Shown here one piece after another: positions 1 through 7,062 of a stretch of DNA of 29,676 bases. Under the pieces are notes generated by a model. That model worked only from the letters and a program-made list of their open reading frames with translations, was not told where the DNA came from and ran no database searches. The stretch is from the NCBI GenBank assembly GCA_002413145.1, contig DHWK01000166.1, positions 1 through 29,676 on the forward strand, read 5' to 3'. This stretch comes from a bacterium UBP12_UBA5184. Its GTDB lineage: Bacteria; Vulcanimicrobiota; Vulcanimicrobiia; Vulcanimicrobiales; Vulcanimicrobiaceae. The translations under genes were made by a program, and so were the position numbers. How positions within the stretch are numbered: the first letter of the stretch is position 1; every line of letters starts with the position of its first letter.

Positions 1-1
1 C

Positions 2-577
2 CTCGATGCGGTACGCCTGTGTAGTGTCGTGCGCGCGCTCGGGGAGCGTCTCACGCGCACCCAAGCGATGCTTTCGCTCGCACCGTCGCTCGAAGCCGAA
101 CGGTTCGCGGAGGCGTTGGCCGCCGACGGCTGGGTCGTCGAACCGGTGCTCGCGCGGGAAGCGGTCGCGTTTCGCGCCCGGGCCGGCGGTGCGGCGCTCG
201 TCGGCTGGCGGGGTCCGCTCGGCACGCTGATCGCTGCCTCGAAGCTGGTCTTGGGCCAGGCGGGGACCGCCAACGAACAAGCCGCCGCCGCCGGCGTCCC
301 GGTCGTCGCGCTCGCTCCCGACCGAGTGCCTACGGTCCGTTCTCCCGGCGACGAGTGGTACCGGATGCGTCAGCGGCGTTTGCTCGGCGATGCGCTCGCG
401 ATCGTGCCGAGCTCTCCCGGCCTCGCCGCCGACGCGATCGCCGAATTGCTCGCCGACGATGCGCGCCTGGCCGCGATGCGCGCTGCCGGCCGCGCGCGGA
501 TGGGACCGCGCGGCGGTTCGCGTGCGATCGCGCGCAGCGTCGTCGAGATCGCGTCCGCTTCGCGGGCCCACGCGTGA
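2..577 (+). CDS. Lipid-A-disaccharide-synthase-related glycosyltransferase, C-terminal part (truncated by left edge)
   Basis: The frame is open from the left edge, so the 191 visible codons are the C-terminal part of a longer protein; the GTG at 29 is only an internal in-frame codon. The segment GTANEQAAAAGVPVVAL (about nt 257-310) is the nucleotide-sugar-binding signature of the C-terminal Rossmann domain in LpxB/MurG-fold enzymes. The closest family I recognise is the lipid-A-disaccharide-synthase-related group (TIGR03492-like), common in Cyanobacteria. It probably transfers a sugar in glycolipid or LPS synthesis at the inner membrane. The substrate cannot be told from sequence. Its stop overlaps the next start by 4 bases (GTGA), and all following genes concern LPS polymerisation or export, which supports an LPS role. 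The N-terminal acceptor domain is outside the window. Confidence 0.8.
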   Translation, partial: LDAVRLCSVVRALGERLTRTQAMLSLAPSLEAERFAEALAADGWVVEPVLAREAVAFRARAGGAALVGWRGPLGTLIAASKLVLGQAGTANEQAAAAGVPVVALAPDRVPTVRSPGDEWYRMRQRRLLGDALAIVPSSPGLAADAIAELLADDARLAAMRAAGRARMGPRGGSRAIARSVVEIASASRAHA

Positions 578-1770
578 AGCTCGCGGTCGCGGGTTGCATC
601 GGGTTTGGATTTGCCGCGATCCCGCTCTATCCGGCGCTGATCTTTCTGGCCTCGGTGGCGCCCCCCGGCGTCTCGCTCGTGGCGCCGCAGATCGCGCTGG
701 CCGTCTTGATCGTCACGCTGGGCGGCGCCGCGTTCCTCGTTTGGACGATGCTGCGCGCGGACGAGATGCATTGCGAGCTTGCGAAGCCGATCGTCGTTTA
801 TCTCGCCGGCTGGACGCTCGCCACGCTCGCCGGGCTCGATCCCGTGACGGGAGCGCTCTTCATCGCGGCCGGGCTCTTGAGTTTCGTGCTGCACCTGGCG
901 GTCGCGCGCTACTACGGCGAGCCGCCCGTCGCAACCGTGCTCTACGCCGCTTTCTTGAGCAGCGCGCTTGCGGTGACGCTGCTCGGCATCGGACTGCTCG
1001 CCGCCGGACACGACACGATGCTCTACCGAGCGGTGAACGGCCGCGCCGTCGCGACCTTCATCGTCCCCGGCGAATTCGCCGGTTATCTCTGCATCGTCGT
1101 CCCGCTCGGCGCCGGGATCGCACTCGCTGCGCGACGCGGCTGGCTGCGCGGGCTCGGCGCCGCCGTCGCGCTCTCGGGCTGCATCGCGCTCTGGCTGACC
1201 TACTCGCGCGCCGGGATCTACGGGCTCTCGGTCGGCGCGGCGTTCTTCCTGTACGCGCAGCGGCGGCGTTGGTGGGTCGGGCTCGCGCTGCTCGCCGCCC
1301 TCGCGCTCGAAGCGCGCTGGCTGCTCGGATTCAACGATCATCACAACCCCGGCGAAGAATTCGTGCGCTTGCCGATTTGGGAGACGGCGCTGCGCGTCGC
1401 CGAACTCTTTCCGCTCACCGGCACCGGCCCCGGCGCTTTTCGTCACGTCTTCGGCGCCGTCGGACCGGCGGGCGGCCTGACCTCAGCCTTTCACGCCCAC
1501 AGCTATCCGCTCACCGCGCTCGCCGAAACCGGGCTCGTCGGCGTCCTTACCGCGCTCGGCCTGTGGTGGGCGTTCGGGCGCCGCTTGAGGATGGCGATTG
1601 CGGGCGCGGAGCCGCGCGCGCGTCGGCTCGCGCTCGCGCTCGCGGCGGCGTTCGTTGCGACGCTGGTCCAAAGCGCGATCGATTTCGTTCAGATCGTAAT
1701 CCTGGCGTGCTGGCTGCCGTGCATGGCGCTCGCGCTGGCCGCCGCGCGCCGCGGAGCCGCCGACGCATGA
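574..1770 (+). CDS. O-antigen ligase/polymerase-like membrane protein (first paralog)
   Basis: This protein of 398 residues starts at a GTG overlapping the previous stop (GTGA). It is hydrophobic almost throughout, with about ten predicted membrane segments. It has the hallmarks of the Wzy/WaaL (O-antigen ligase) superfamily: a YSRAG motif at residue 210, the usual arginine-bearing motif of this family, and a loop LFPLTGTGPGAF near residue 278 followed by an HAHSYPL segment whose histidines resemble those of WaaL periplasmic loops. The family ligates or polymerises undecaprenyl-linked glycans on the periplasmic side of the inner membrane. Its downstream neighbour is a clear paralog. Whether it is a ligase, a polymerase or a bactoprenol-glycan transferase cannot be decided from sequence. 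An upstream ATG-free extension in this frame overlaps the previous gene and was not used. Confidence 0.82.
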   Translation: MKLAVAGCIGFGFAAIPLYPALIFLASVAPPGVSLVAPQIALAVLIVTLGGAAFLVWTMLRADEMHCELAKPIVVYLAGWTLATLAGLDPVTGALFIAAGLLSFVLHLAVARYYGEPPVATVLYAAFLSSALAVTLLGIGLLAAGHDTMLYRAVNGRAVATFIVPGEFAGYLCIVVPLGAGIALAARRGWLRGLGAAVALSGCIALWLTYSRAGIYGLSVGAAFFLYAQRRRWWVGLALLAALALEARWLLGFNDHHNPGEEFVRLPIWETALRVAELFPLTGTGPGAFRHVFGAVGPAGGLTSAFHAHSYPLTALAETGLVGVLTALGLWWAFGRRLRMAIAGAEPRARRLALALAAAFVATLVQSAIDFVQIVILACWLPCMALALAAARRGAADA

Positions 1771-2990
1771 ACGCGCGCGCAATCGCCCTCGCGGCGTTTT
1801 TCGTCGCGGTGCAATTCTACACGTCGCTGGCGGCGCTCTCGCCGACGCCGCCCGTCGGTTATGTGTTTTTGCAGCGCGGGGGCGCGCTCGTCCTCATCGG
1901 CAGCACGATCGCCGCGTCGCTCGTCGCGCTCGTCGAACTCGTGCGCGCGCGCGCCGGCATTCCGCCGGCTTCGCGAGTCCTGCTCGGCGCGTGGCTCGGG
2001 ACGGCCTTGATTGCCGCGCTGCTGGGTGTCGATCCTCGCTCGGGTCTCGAAGTCGTCGGCATGCTGGGCGTCGCAGCGGTCTTCCACGTCGCGCTCTTGC
2101 GCTTCTATCGCGAGCCGGGCGTCGCGCGCACGCTGTTCGTCGCGTACCTCGTCACCGGGATCGTCGCCTCGCTGACCGCGCTCGCGATGCTCGCAAGCCA
2201 TCGGCCGACGGCGTTGTACGCCCTCAACCACGCGCGCGCCGCGGGCTTTTTCGTAACGGCGAACCAACTCGCGGCGTATCTCGTGTTGATGGGGTATACG
2301 GCCTTCGGCATCGCGCTCGCGGCGCGCGCGCCGCTGCTGCGCTCGCTCGGGTGGGCGGCGACGATTTCCGGCGCGCTGGCGCTGGCGGTGAGCTTCTCGC
2401 GCTCCGGCTGGATCGGAGCCGCCGCCGGCGCCGCCTTCCTTTTGATGGCGGCCGGGCGGCGCCGCGTCGCGCTCGTCGCCTGTGCGGGGCTCGCGCTCGC
2501 GCTGGTCGTCCTGCCGTTCGTGCCGATCGCTCGCCACGACCCGGCCGATACGTTCAATCGCCTGGCGACGCTGAGCGCCGGGGTCCGAGCGGCGACCCTC
2601 TTCCCGTTGACCGGCACCGGGCCGATGGCATACTGGCGGGTCTACCCCGCGCTGCGACCGCCGGGCGGCGCGGAACCGGGCTCGTTTGGCGCGCTCCACC
2701 CGCACGACGTCTTCGTCTCACTCGCCGGCGAAGTCGGGCTGCTGGGGCTCGTCGCGTTCGCCGTCGGGACGGCCGCGTTCGCGCGGGAGCTGCGCCGTCG
2801 TCTCGGCGCCCCGGGCCGCGATCCGCTGCTCGCACTCGCCATCTGCGCCGGCCTGCTCGCGAGCCTCGTCCAAGGAATCTTCGATACCATCGGAGTCGTG
2901 CAGATGACCTTCGTGTGGATACCCTACGCCGCGCTCGCGCTCGCGGCCGCCGGCGACGGTCTCTTGCCCGCGGAGCCGGGCGTTCGATGA
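1767..2990 (+). CDS. O-antigen ligase/polymerase-like membrane protein (second paralog)
   Basis: This protein of 407 residues starts at an ATG overlapping the previous stop (ATGA). It is a polytopic membrane protein clearly homologous to the preceding gene: FSRSG lies at residue 210 and LFPLTGTGPMAYW at residue 278, the same positions as in the first paralog. HPHDVFVSLAGEVGLLGLV corresponds to the histidine-bearing loop and following helix. Like its partner it belongs to the Wzy/WaaL superfamily, which acts on lipid-linked glycans in the periplasmic leaflet. Two consecutive members suggest either a polymerase plus ligase pair or two ligases for different acceptors. Its place just before lptC points to surface glycan or LPS assembly. 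It overlaps lptC by 4 bases, so translation is probably coupled. Confidence 0.82.
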   Translation: MNARAIALAAFFVAVQFYTSLAALSPTPPVGYVFLQRGGALVLIGSTIAASLVALVELVRARAGIPPASRVLLGAWLGTALIAALLGVDPRSGLEVVGMLGVAAVFHVALLRFYREPGVARTLFVAYLVTGIVASLTALAMLASHRPTALYALNHARAAGFFVTANQLAAYLVLMGYTAFGIALAARAPLLRSLGWAATISGALALAVSFSRSGWIGAAAGAAFLLMAAGRRRVALVACAGLALALVVLPFVPIARHDPADTFNRLATLSAGVRAATLFPLTGTGPMAYWRVYPALRPPGGAEPGSFGALHPHDVFVSLAGEVGLLGLVAFAVGTAAFARELRRRLGAPGRDPLLALAICAGLLASLVQGIFDTIGVVQMTFVWIPYAALALAAAGDGLLPAEPGVR

Positions 2991-3532
2991 GATTCGGCGC
3001 GCTCGTCTGCGCGTTCGCCCTGGTTTCGTGCGGCGGCGGCAAACCGCGCCCCGCGCCGTCGCCCAGCGCCGCCTCCGTGGTGGAACCGAGTGCGATTCCG
3101 ATTCGTATCCGCGACGTACACGTGCCCTCGAAGTACATCTACTTGACCGAACAAAAGAAGAACCGTCGAGTCTACACGGTACGCGCCGATTCCAACGTCT
3201 CGGTACGGCTCTCGCAAGGGAGCGGACACAGCGACTTCGTCCGTCCTCACGTCACGTTCTACCAACACAAAGGGATGCTGGTCGCCGAGTCGCCGCACGC
3301 GCGCGTCGAGGAGCGCGATCGCAGCGTTTTGATGGATGGGGGCGTTCATGCTCGAAATAGCGAAGGGATGACCTTGCAAAGCGACACATTGCGCTACGAT
3401 GACGGCGCGGAGACCTTGCACGGGGATGGCAACGTGGTCATCGTGACGACGCAGGGGGCAGAACTGCGCGGACGTCACTTCGACTACGATCTGCGCACGA
3501 CGGAGATGCGTGTGACCGGGGAAGGCGCGTGA
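2987..3532 (+). CDS. lptC: LptC-like LPS export protein, predicted lipoprotein
   Basis: This protein of 181 residues begins at an ATG overlapping the upstream stop (ATGA). The N-terminus is a short hydrophobic signal with an LVSC lipobox ending at Cys15, then a Gly/Lys/Pro-rich linker to about residue 40. The remainder is beta-rich with the OstA/LptC pattern: repeated short strands and phrases such as LQSDTLRYDDGAETLHGDG and a final AELRGRHFDYDLRT segment. LptC docks on the LptBFG transporter and passes LPS to the periplasmic bridge (LptA). The classical E. coli LptC has a membrane anchor rather than a lipid, so the lipobox is a variation. lptB and the permease follow at once, which fits. No separate lptA or lptD is in the window. 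Confidence 0.83.
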   Translation: MRFGALVCAFALVSCGGGKPRPAPSPSAASVVEPSAIPIRIRDVHVPSKYIYLTEQKKNRRVYTVRADSNVSVRLSQGSGHSDFVRPHVTFYQHKGMLVAESPHARVEERDRSVLMDGGVHARNSEGMTLQSDTLRYDDGAETLHGDGNVVIVTTQGAELRGRHFDYDLRTTEMRVTGEGA

Positions 3533-4275
3533 CCGGCGCCCGCCGGCGCATCGTCATGCGGCGGCTGGTCAAGCGTTATGGCGCGCGCGCCGTCGTCAAC
3601 CACGTCAGCGCCGAGGTCCGTACGGGCGAAGTCGTCGGCCTGCTCGGTCCCAACGGGGCCGGAAAAACGACGACCTTCTATATAGTCGTCGGGTTGGTGA
3701 AACCCGACGAGGGCAGCGTTGCGCTCGAAACCGACGGCGTCGCCCTCGACCTCACGAGCGAACCGATGTATCAGCGCGCGCGTCAAGGGATCGGTTATCT
3801 CGCGCAGGAGAACTCGATCTTCCGCAAGCTCTCCGTCGGCGACAACATCCGGCTCATCTGGGAGATGAACGGCGTCTCGCGTCGCGAGCAAGAGCGCCGC
3901 TTGCCGGGTTTGCTCGAGGAGTTCGGGCTCCAAGATTTTGCCGCTCAGCGCGGCGACTCGCTCTCGGGCGGCGAACGGCGGCGCGTCGAAATCGCTCGCG
4001 CGGTAGCGACCGATCCGGCCTTCCTCTTGCTGGACGAGCCGTTCACCGGCATCGACCCGATCGCCGTCGAGAACATTCAGAAGATGATCAGACAATTGCG
4101 CGAGCGCGGCCTCGGCATTCTGATCACGGACCACCAAGTCCGCGAGACGCTTGCGATCGTCGACCGCGCCTACATTTTGAACGACGGCGAGATCGTCGTC
4201 TCGGGCAACGCCGACGAAGTCCTGAACTCGCCGCTCGCGCGGCACTTCTACTTGGGCCAGAGTTTCCGCCTGTGA
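3529..4275 (+). CDS. lptB: LPS export ABC transporter ATP-binding protein LptB
   Basis: This is a 248-residue ABC ATPase with GTG start overlapping the lptC stop. Seen directly: Walker A GPNGAGKT (residues 40-47), Q-loop YLAQEN (90-95), signature LSGGE (145-149), Walker B FLLLDE (165-170) and H-loop ITDH (199-202). The Q-loop continuation SIFRKLSV, the DEPFTGIDPIAVENIQ phrase after Walker B, and the C-terminal SPLARHFYLGQSFRL tail are typical of LptB rather than amino-acid transporters. It powers extraction of LPS from the inner membrane. Length matches the usual 240-250 residues. Its context between lptC and an LptF/G permease makes the call secure. Confidence 0.95.
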   Translation: MTGARRRIVMRRLVKRYGARAVVNHVSAEVRTGEVVGLLGPNGAGKTTTFYIVVGLVKPDEGSVALETDGVALDLTSEPMYQRARQGIGYLAQENSIFRKLSVGDNIRLIWEMNGVSRREQERRLPGLLEEFGLQDFAAQRGDSLSGGERRRVEIARAVATDPAFLLLDEPFTGIDPIAVENIQKMIRQLRERGLGILITDHQVRETLAIVDRAYILNDGEIVVSGNADEVLNSPLARHFYLGQSFRL

Positions 4276-5420
4276 GCGCTCGCGCGATGCCGCTCGCCGC
4301 AAGCCTACCGGCGCCGACCATCCTCGACCGCTATATGGTCGCGGAGCTGGGCGGCCCTTTCACCTTCGGGCTCTCGGCCTTCACCTTGATCTTCGCTGCG
4401 ACCGACATCCTCGCGATCAGCCGGCTGGTGGCCGAGGAGCACGCTCCGCTGGCGTCGGCGATCGAGTACTTCTTGTGGCAGCTGCCGCAGATCGTCATCA
4501 CCGTCGTTCCGATGGCGATGCTGCTCGGGGTTCTGCTCGCGTTGCAGCGTCTCTCCGGCGAGAGCGAGATCACCGCGCTGAAAGCCGGCGGCATCGGACT
4601 CGTGCGTGCGGTGGCGCCTCTCTTGATCGTCGGCTTGGGCGTCTCGTTCGTCGCGCTGGCGCTCCAAGAAGGCGTGGTGCCGTACGCCAACGATCGCGCG
4701 ACCTTTCTGCGCGAGGACGTCATCAAACACGTCGGGCCCTTCGGAGGCGGCAGCCACACGGTGACCACCGGCTTGCCCGGCGGCGCCAAACAGGTGACCT
4801 TTTTCGGCGGGTACGAGGCGGCGACTCAGACGCTCCTCGACGTTACCGTGATCACGTACGACGCGCACAACCAGCCGCAGGTGATCGTGTTCGCCGACCG
4901 CGCTCGATATCAGATTCCAACCTGGACGTTCATCGACGCGAAGGAGTACCGTATCAATAAGGACGGCACGACGACGTACACCGAAGCGCCCGATCAGCAG
5001 ATCGACATCGGCGAAAAACCGAGTCAGATCCAACAGACGATCGCGAACAAGAACCGAGAGGAGATGAGCCGCGCCGAGGTCCGCGAGGTGCTCACCTCCG
5101 GTCAGCTGAGCCCGCAAGAGATGCGCGCCTTCCAAACCTCCTACGAAGAGAAGCTAGCGCGGCCGTTCGCATCGTTCGTCTTTACGCTGATCGCCGTGCC
5201 GTTCGGTTTGCGTGCGCCGCGCGGCGGAGGCAGCACGGGACTCGGCTTCGGCCTCGCGGTCGCGATCGTCTTCGTCTATTTCGTGATCGCGAGCGTCGTC
5301 TCGGCGGTGACCACGAGTCTGCCGGGGGGCTTTCTGATCTCGACCGTCGGTGCGTGGGCGCCGAATTTACTCTTCAGCATCATCGGCGCCTGGCTCGTCC
5401 GACGCGCGGCGCGCTCCTGA
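4272..5420 (+). CDS. LptF/LptG family LPS export permease
   Basis: This is a 382-residue YjgP/YjgQ-type permease, GTG start overlapping the lptB stop. Three membrane helices lie near residues 31-51, 66-92 and 106-130, then a long hydrophilic beta-rich region to about residue 300 (the periplasmic jellyroll), then three helices to the C-terminus. The coupling helix region LSGESEITALKAGGIG (about residues 92-108), which contacts LptB, is well conserved. The family forms the transmembrane part of the LPS extractor. E. coli uses a LptF-LptG heterodimer; only one permease is in this operon, so it may form a homodimer or pair with a gene elsewhere. I leave the symbol blank because F versus G cannot be assigned. 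Confidence 0.92.
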   Translation: MSARAMPLAASLPAPTILDRYMVAELGGPFTFGLSAFTLIFAATDILAISRLVAEEHAPLASAIEYFLWQLPQIVITVVPMAMLLGVLLALQRLSGESEITALKAGGIGLVRAVAPLLIVGLGVSFVALALQEGVVPYANDRATFLREDVIKHVGPFGGGSHTVTTGLPGGAKQVTFFGGYEAATQTLLDVTVITYDAHNQPQVIVFADRARYQIPTWTFIDAKEYRINKDGTTTYTEAPDQQIDIGEKPSQIQQTIANKNREEMSRAEVREVLTSGQLSPQEMRAFQTSYEEKLARPFASFVFTLIAVPFGLRAPRGGGSTGLGFGLAVAIVFVYFVIASVVSAVTTSLPGGFLISTVGAWAPNLLFSIIGAWLVRRAARS

Positions 5421-6364
5421 TGGGAACGCTCGGCGGACTGGCGCTGATCGTCGGGATCGTCGCGATCGCCGGCGTCATCGCCTATCTGGGAGACCGCGTC
5501 GGCCACCAGATCGGCCGCAAGCGCATGACGCTCTTCAACCTGCGCCCGAAATACACGTCGACGATCATCGCGGTCGGCACGGGGATGACGATCGCACTGG
5601 CGGTGACCGTCGTCACCCTGGCCACCTCGGCCTACGCGCGAGCGGCCTTCTTCCATCTCGACGAGATCAACAACCGGGTGAACCAGCTGCAGGCCCAGGC
5701 CGACACCCTCAACAAGCGGGCGCGCGAGACCGACGTGGTGATCAATCGCGGCGACCTTCTGTACGAACAGTATCTTCGGATTACGCCCGAAATGTCGCGC
5801 GACGAGAAACTCAAGGAGTTAAGCACCTTCTTCGATGCCGTCGTCCAGGCGCTCGATCGCCGCTACGTGCGGGCCGGCCTCAAACCGAGCCGCCTTCGCT
5901 CGAGCGATCCCGAGGTCGAGCGCAAGCTGCAGCAGACCCTCGCCGACCAGCGCGTTCAGGGATTCTTCTTGCGTGGTCCGGTGATCATCATCGCGATCGC
6001 CGACGAGAACCTGTTCGTGAACGATCCGATCCACTTCGGGCTCAACACCTACGCCGACGAGCGGCTCTTCCGCGTCGGGCAGACGCTGGCCAGCGTCGAG
6101 GTCGACGGTGGAACCGCGATCGCGCCGACGATCGCCTACGGACAACTCCAAGGTATCGTGGGCGACGAAGCGATCGGCCTCGGCATGCCGGGGCCGTTCT
6201 CGCGGGCGCTCCCCGAATTGACCCCGGAACACGACCGGCGGATGCGCGACTCGATTCGCACCGGCAGCGGACGCTTCTACCTCGTCGCCAAAGCGGCGCT
6301 CGATATCTACCCGCACACGGGCGCGATTCCGATCGTTTTCGCGCTCCAGCGGACGCCGAAGTGA
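5420..6364 (+). CDS. DUF3084 membrane-anchored coiled-coil protein
   Basis: The 314-residue protein starts at an ATG that shares one base with the permease stop (TGATG). It has two N-terminal membrane helices (about residues 3-25 and 44-66) separated by a short basic stretch, a coiled-coil-like segment near residues 74-100 (EINNRVNQLQAQADTLNKRA), then a soluble C-terminal domain. This layout and the GRKRMTLFNLRPKYTSTII motif after helix 1 match the DUF3084 family, known mostly from Cyanobacteria and related diderms. Its function is not established. The one-base overlap with the LPS permease suggests a link to LPS export or envelope biogenesis, which is my inference. A longer ORF from nt 5354 exists but would overlap the permease by 67 bases. 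Confidence 0.78.
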   Translation: MGTLGGLALIVGIVAIAGVIAYLGDRVGHQIGRKRMTLFNLRPKYTSTIIAVGTGMTIALAVTVVTLATSAYARAAFFHLDEINNRVNQLQAQADTLNKRARETDVVINRGDLLYEQYLRITPEMSRDEKLKELSTFFDAVVQALDRRYVRAGLKPSRLRSSDPEVERKLQQTLADQRVQGFFLRGPVIIIAIADENLFVNDPIHFGLNTYADERLFRVGQTLASVEVDGGTAIAPTIAYGQLQGIVGDEAIGLGMPGPFSRALPELTPEHDRRMRDSIRTGSGRFYLVAKAALDIYPHTGAIPIVFALQRTPK

Positions 6365-6783
6365 GCGACCCGCTCCAAGGCGCCGTCCTCGGGATCGACC
6401 CCGGGACGCGCAAGTGCGGCTATGCGGCGATCGGAGCGATCCGGACGGCCCCGCTCGAGCTCGGCATCGTCCCCACCGAAGAACTCGCCGAACGGATCGT
6501 CCAGCTTGCGGGTCGCGTCCCGCTGCGCGCCGTCGCGCTTGGGGGAGGGACGCATACGGCGGCGGTCGCCGGTCTGGTTTCCGGCCTGGGGATCCCGGTT
6601 CACGTCATCGACGAGCGCGAGACGACGCTGTTGGCGCGCCGCCGCTACTTCGAGGTCCACCCACCGACCGGCTGGAGGCGGCTCGTCCCGCGCGGGATGC
6701 TCCTCCCCCCCAGGCCGATCGACGATTTCGCCGCGCTGCTCATCGCCGAACGGCTCCTCGACCGCGAGGCCGCCGGCCGTTAG
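6361..6783 (+). CDS. Small RuvC/YqgF-like RNase H-fold nuclease
   Basis: This 140-residue protein has a GTG start overlapping the DUF3084 stop (GTGA). It opens with a GIDPGTRKCGYA motif, the first strand and catalytic Asp of RuvC/YqgF folds. VIDERETTLLARR in the second half matches the YqgF pattern of an acidic pair followed by TT and a helix, and IDDFAALLIAERLL near the C-terminus supplies the last acidic residues. The size fits YqgF (about 140) rather than RuvC (about 170). YqgF-type enzymes act in 16S rRNA 3-prime maturation, while RuvC resolves Holliday junctions; I cannot choose between these or an unknown role. It is last in the envelope operon, an unexpected place for a nuclease. Confidence 0.72.
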   Translation: MSDPLQGAVLGIDPGTRKCGYAAIGAIRTAPLELGIVPTEELAERIVQLAGRVPLRAVALGGGTHTAAVAGLVSGLGIPVHVIDERETTLLARRRYFEVHPPTGWRRLVPRGMLLPPRPIDDFAALLIAERLLDREAAGR

Positions 6784-7062
6784 GACGGACCCGCCCGCTC
6801 TCGCCCGCGCGCGGCGCCGAGGGTCGCCTCGCTTGCGTCGAGCTGGGAAGGAGTCGCACTCGTCCGGTCGTAATCCGAACCTCGGCATGCGCTCCAACGA
6901 GGGCGTACTTTCCGTGTCCGTTCCCGCTCGGGGCCGGCCACGTTCGTTCAAATCCGATCTTGAAGGCAAACTAGGCAACTCTCACGATCGCTCGAACGAG
7001 GTACGTCATCCACGAGAACGCCTGCAACGAAGCTGTGGCTTCTTTACTTCTCTGGAGGATTT
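6784..7062 (+). promoter_or_regulatory. Leader region of the SLH porin gene
   Basis: This 279-base non-coding gap separates the envelope operon from the porin gene. No clear terminator follows the stop at 6783: small GC hairpins such as CGAGG-GTCG-CCTCG (6818-6831) lack a T run. A strong Shine-Dalgarno sequence GGAGG (7054-7058) stands 4 bases before the ATG at 7063 and fixes that start. A TTGAAG hexamer (6960-6965) could be a -35 box, but the -10 partner at the right distance (CACGAT, 6983-6988) is poor, so the promoter is only tentative. The long leader and strong RBS are what one expects for an abundant outer-membrane protein. Confidence 0.35.
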
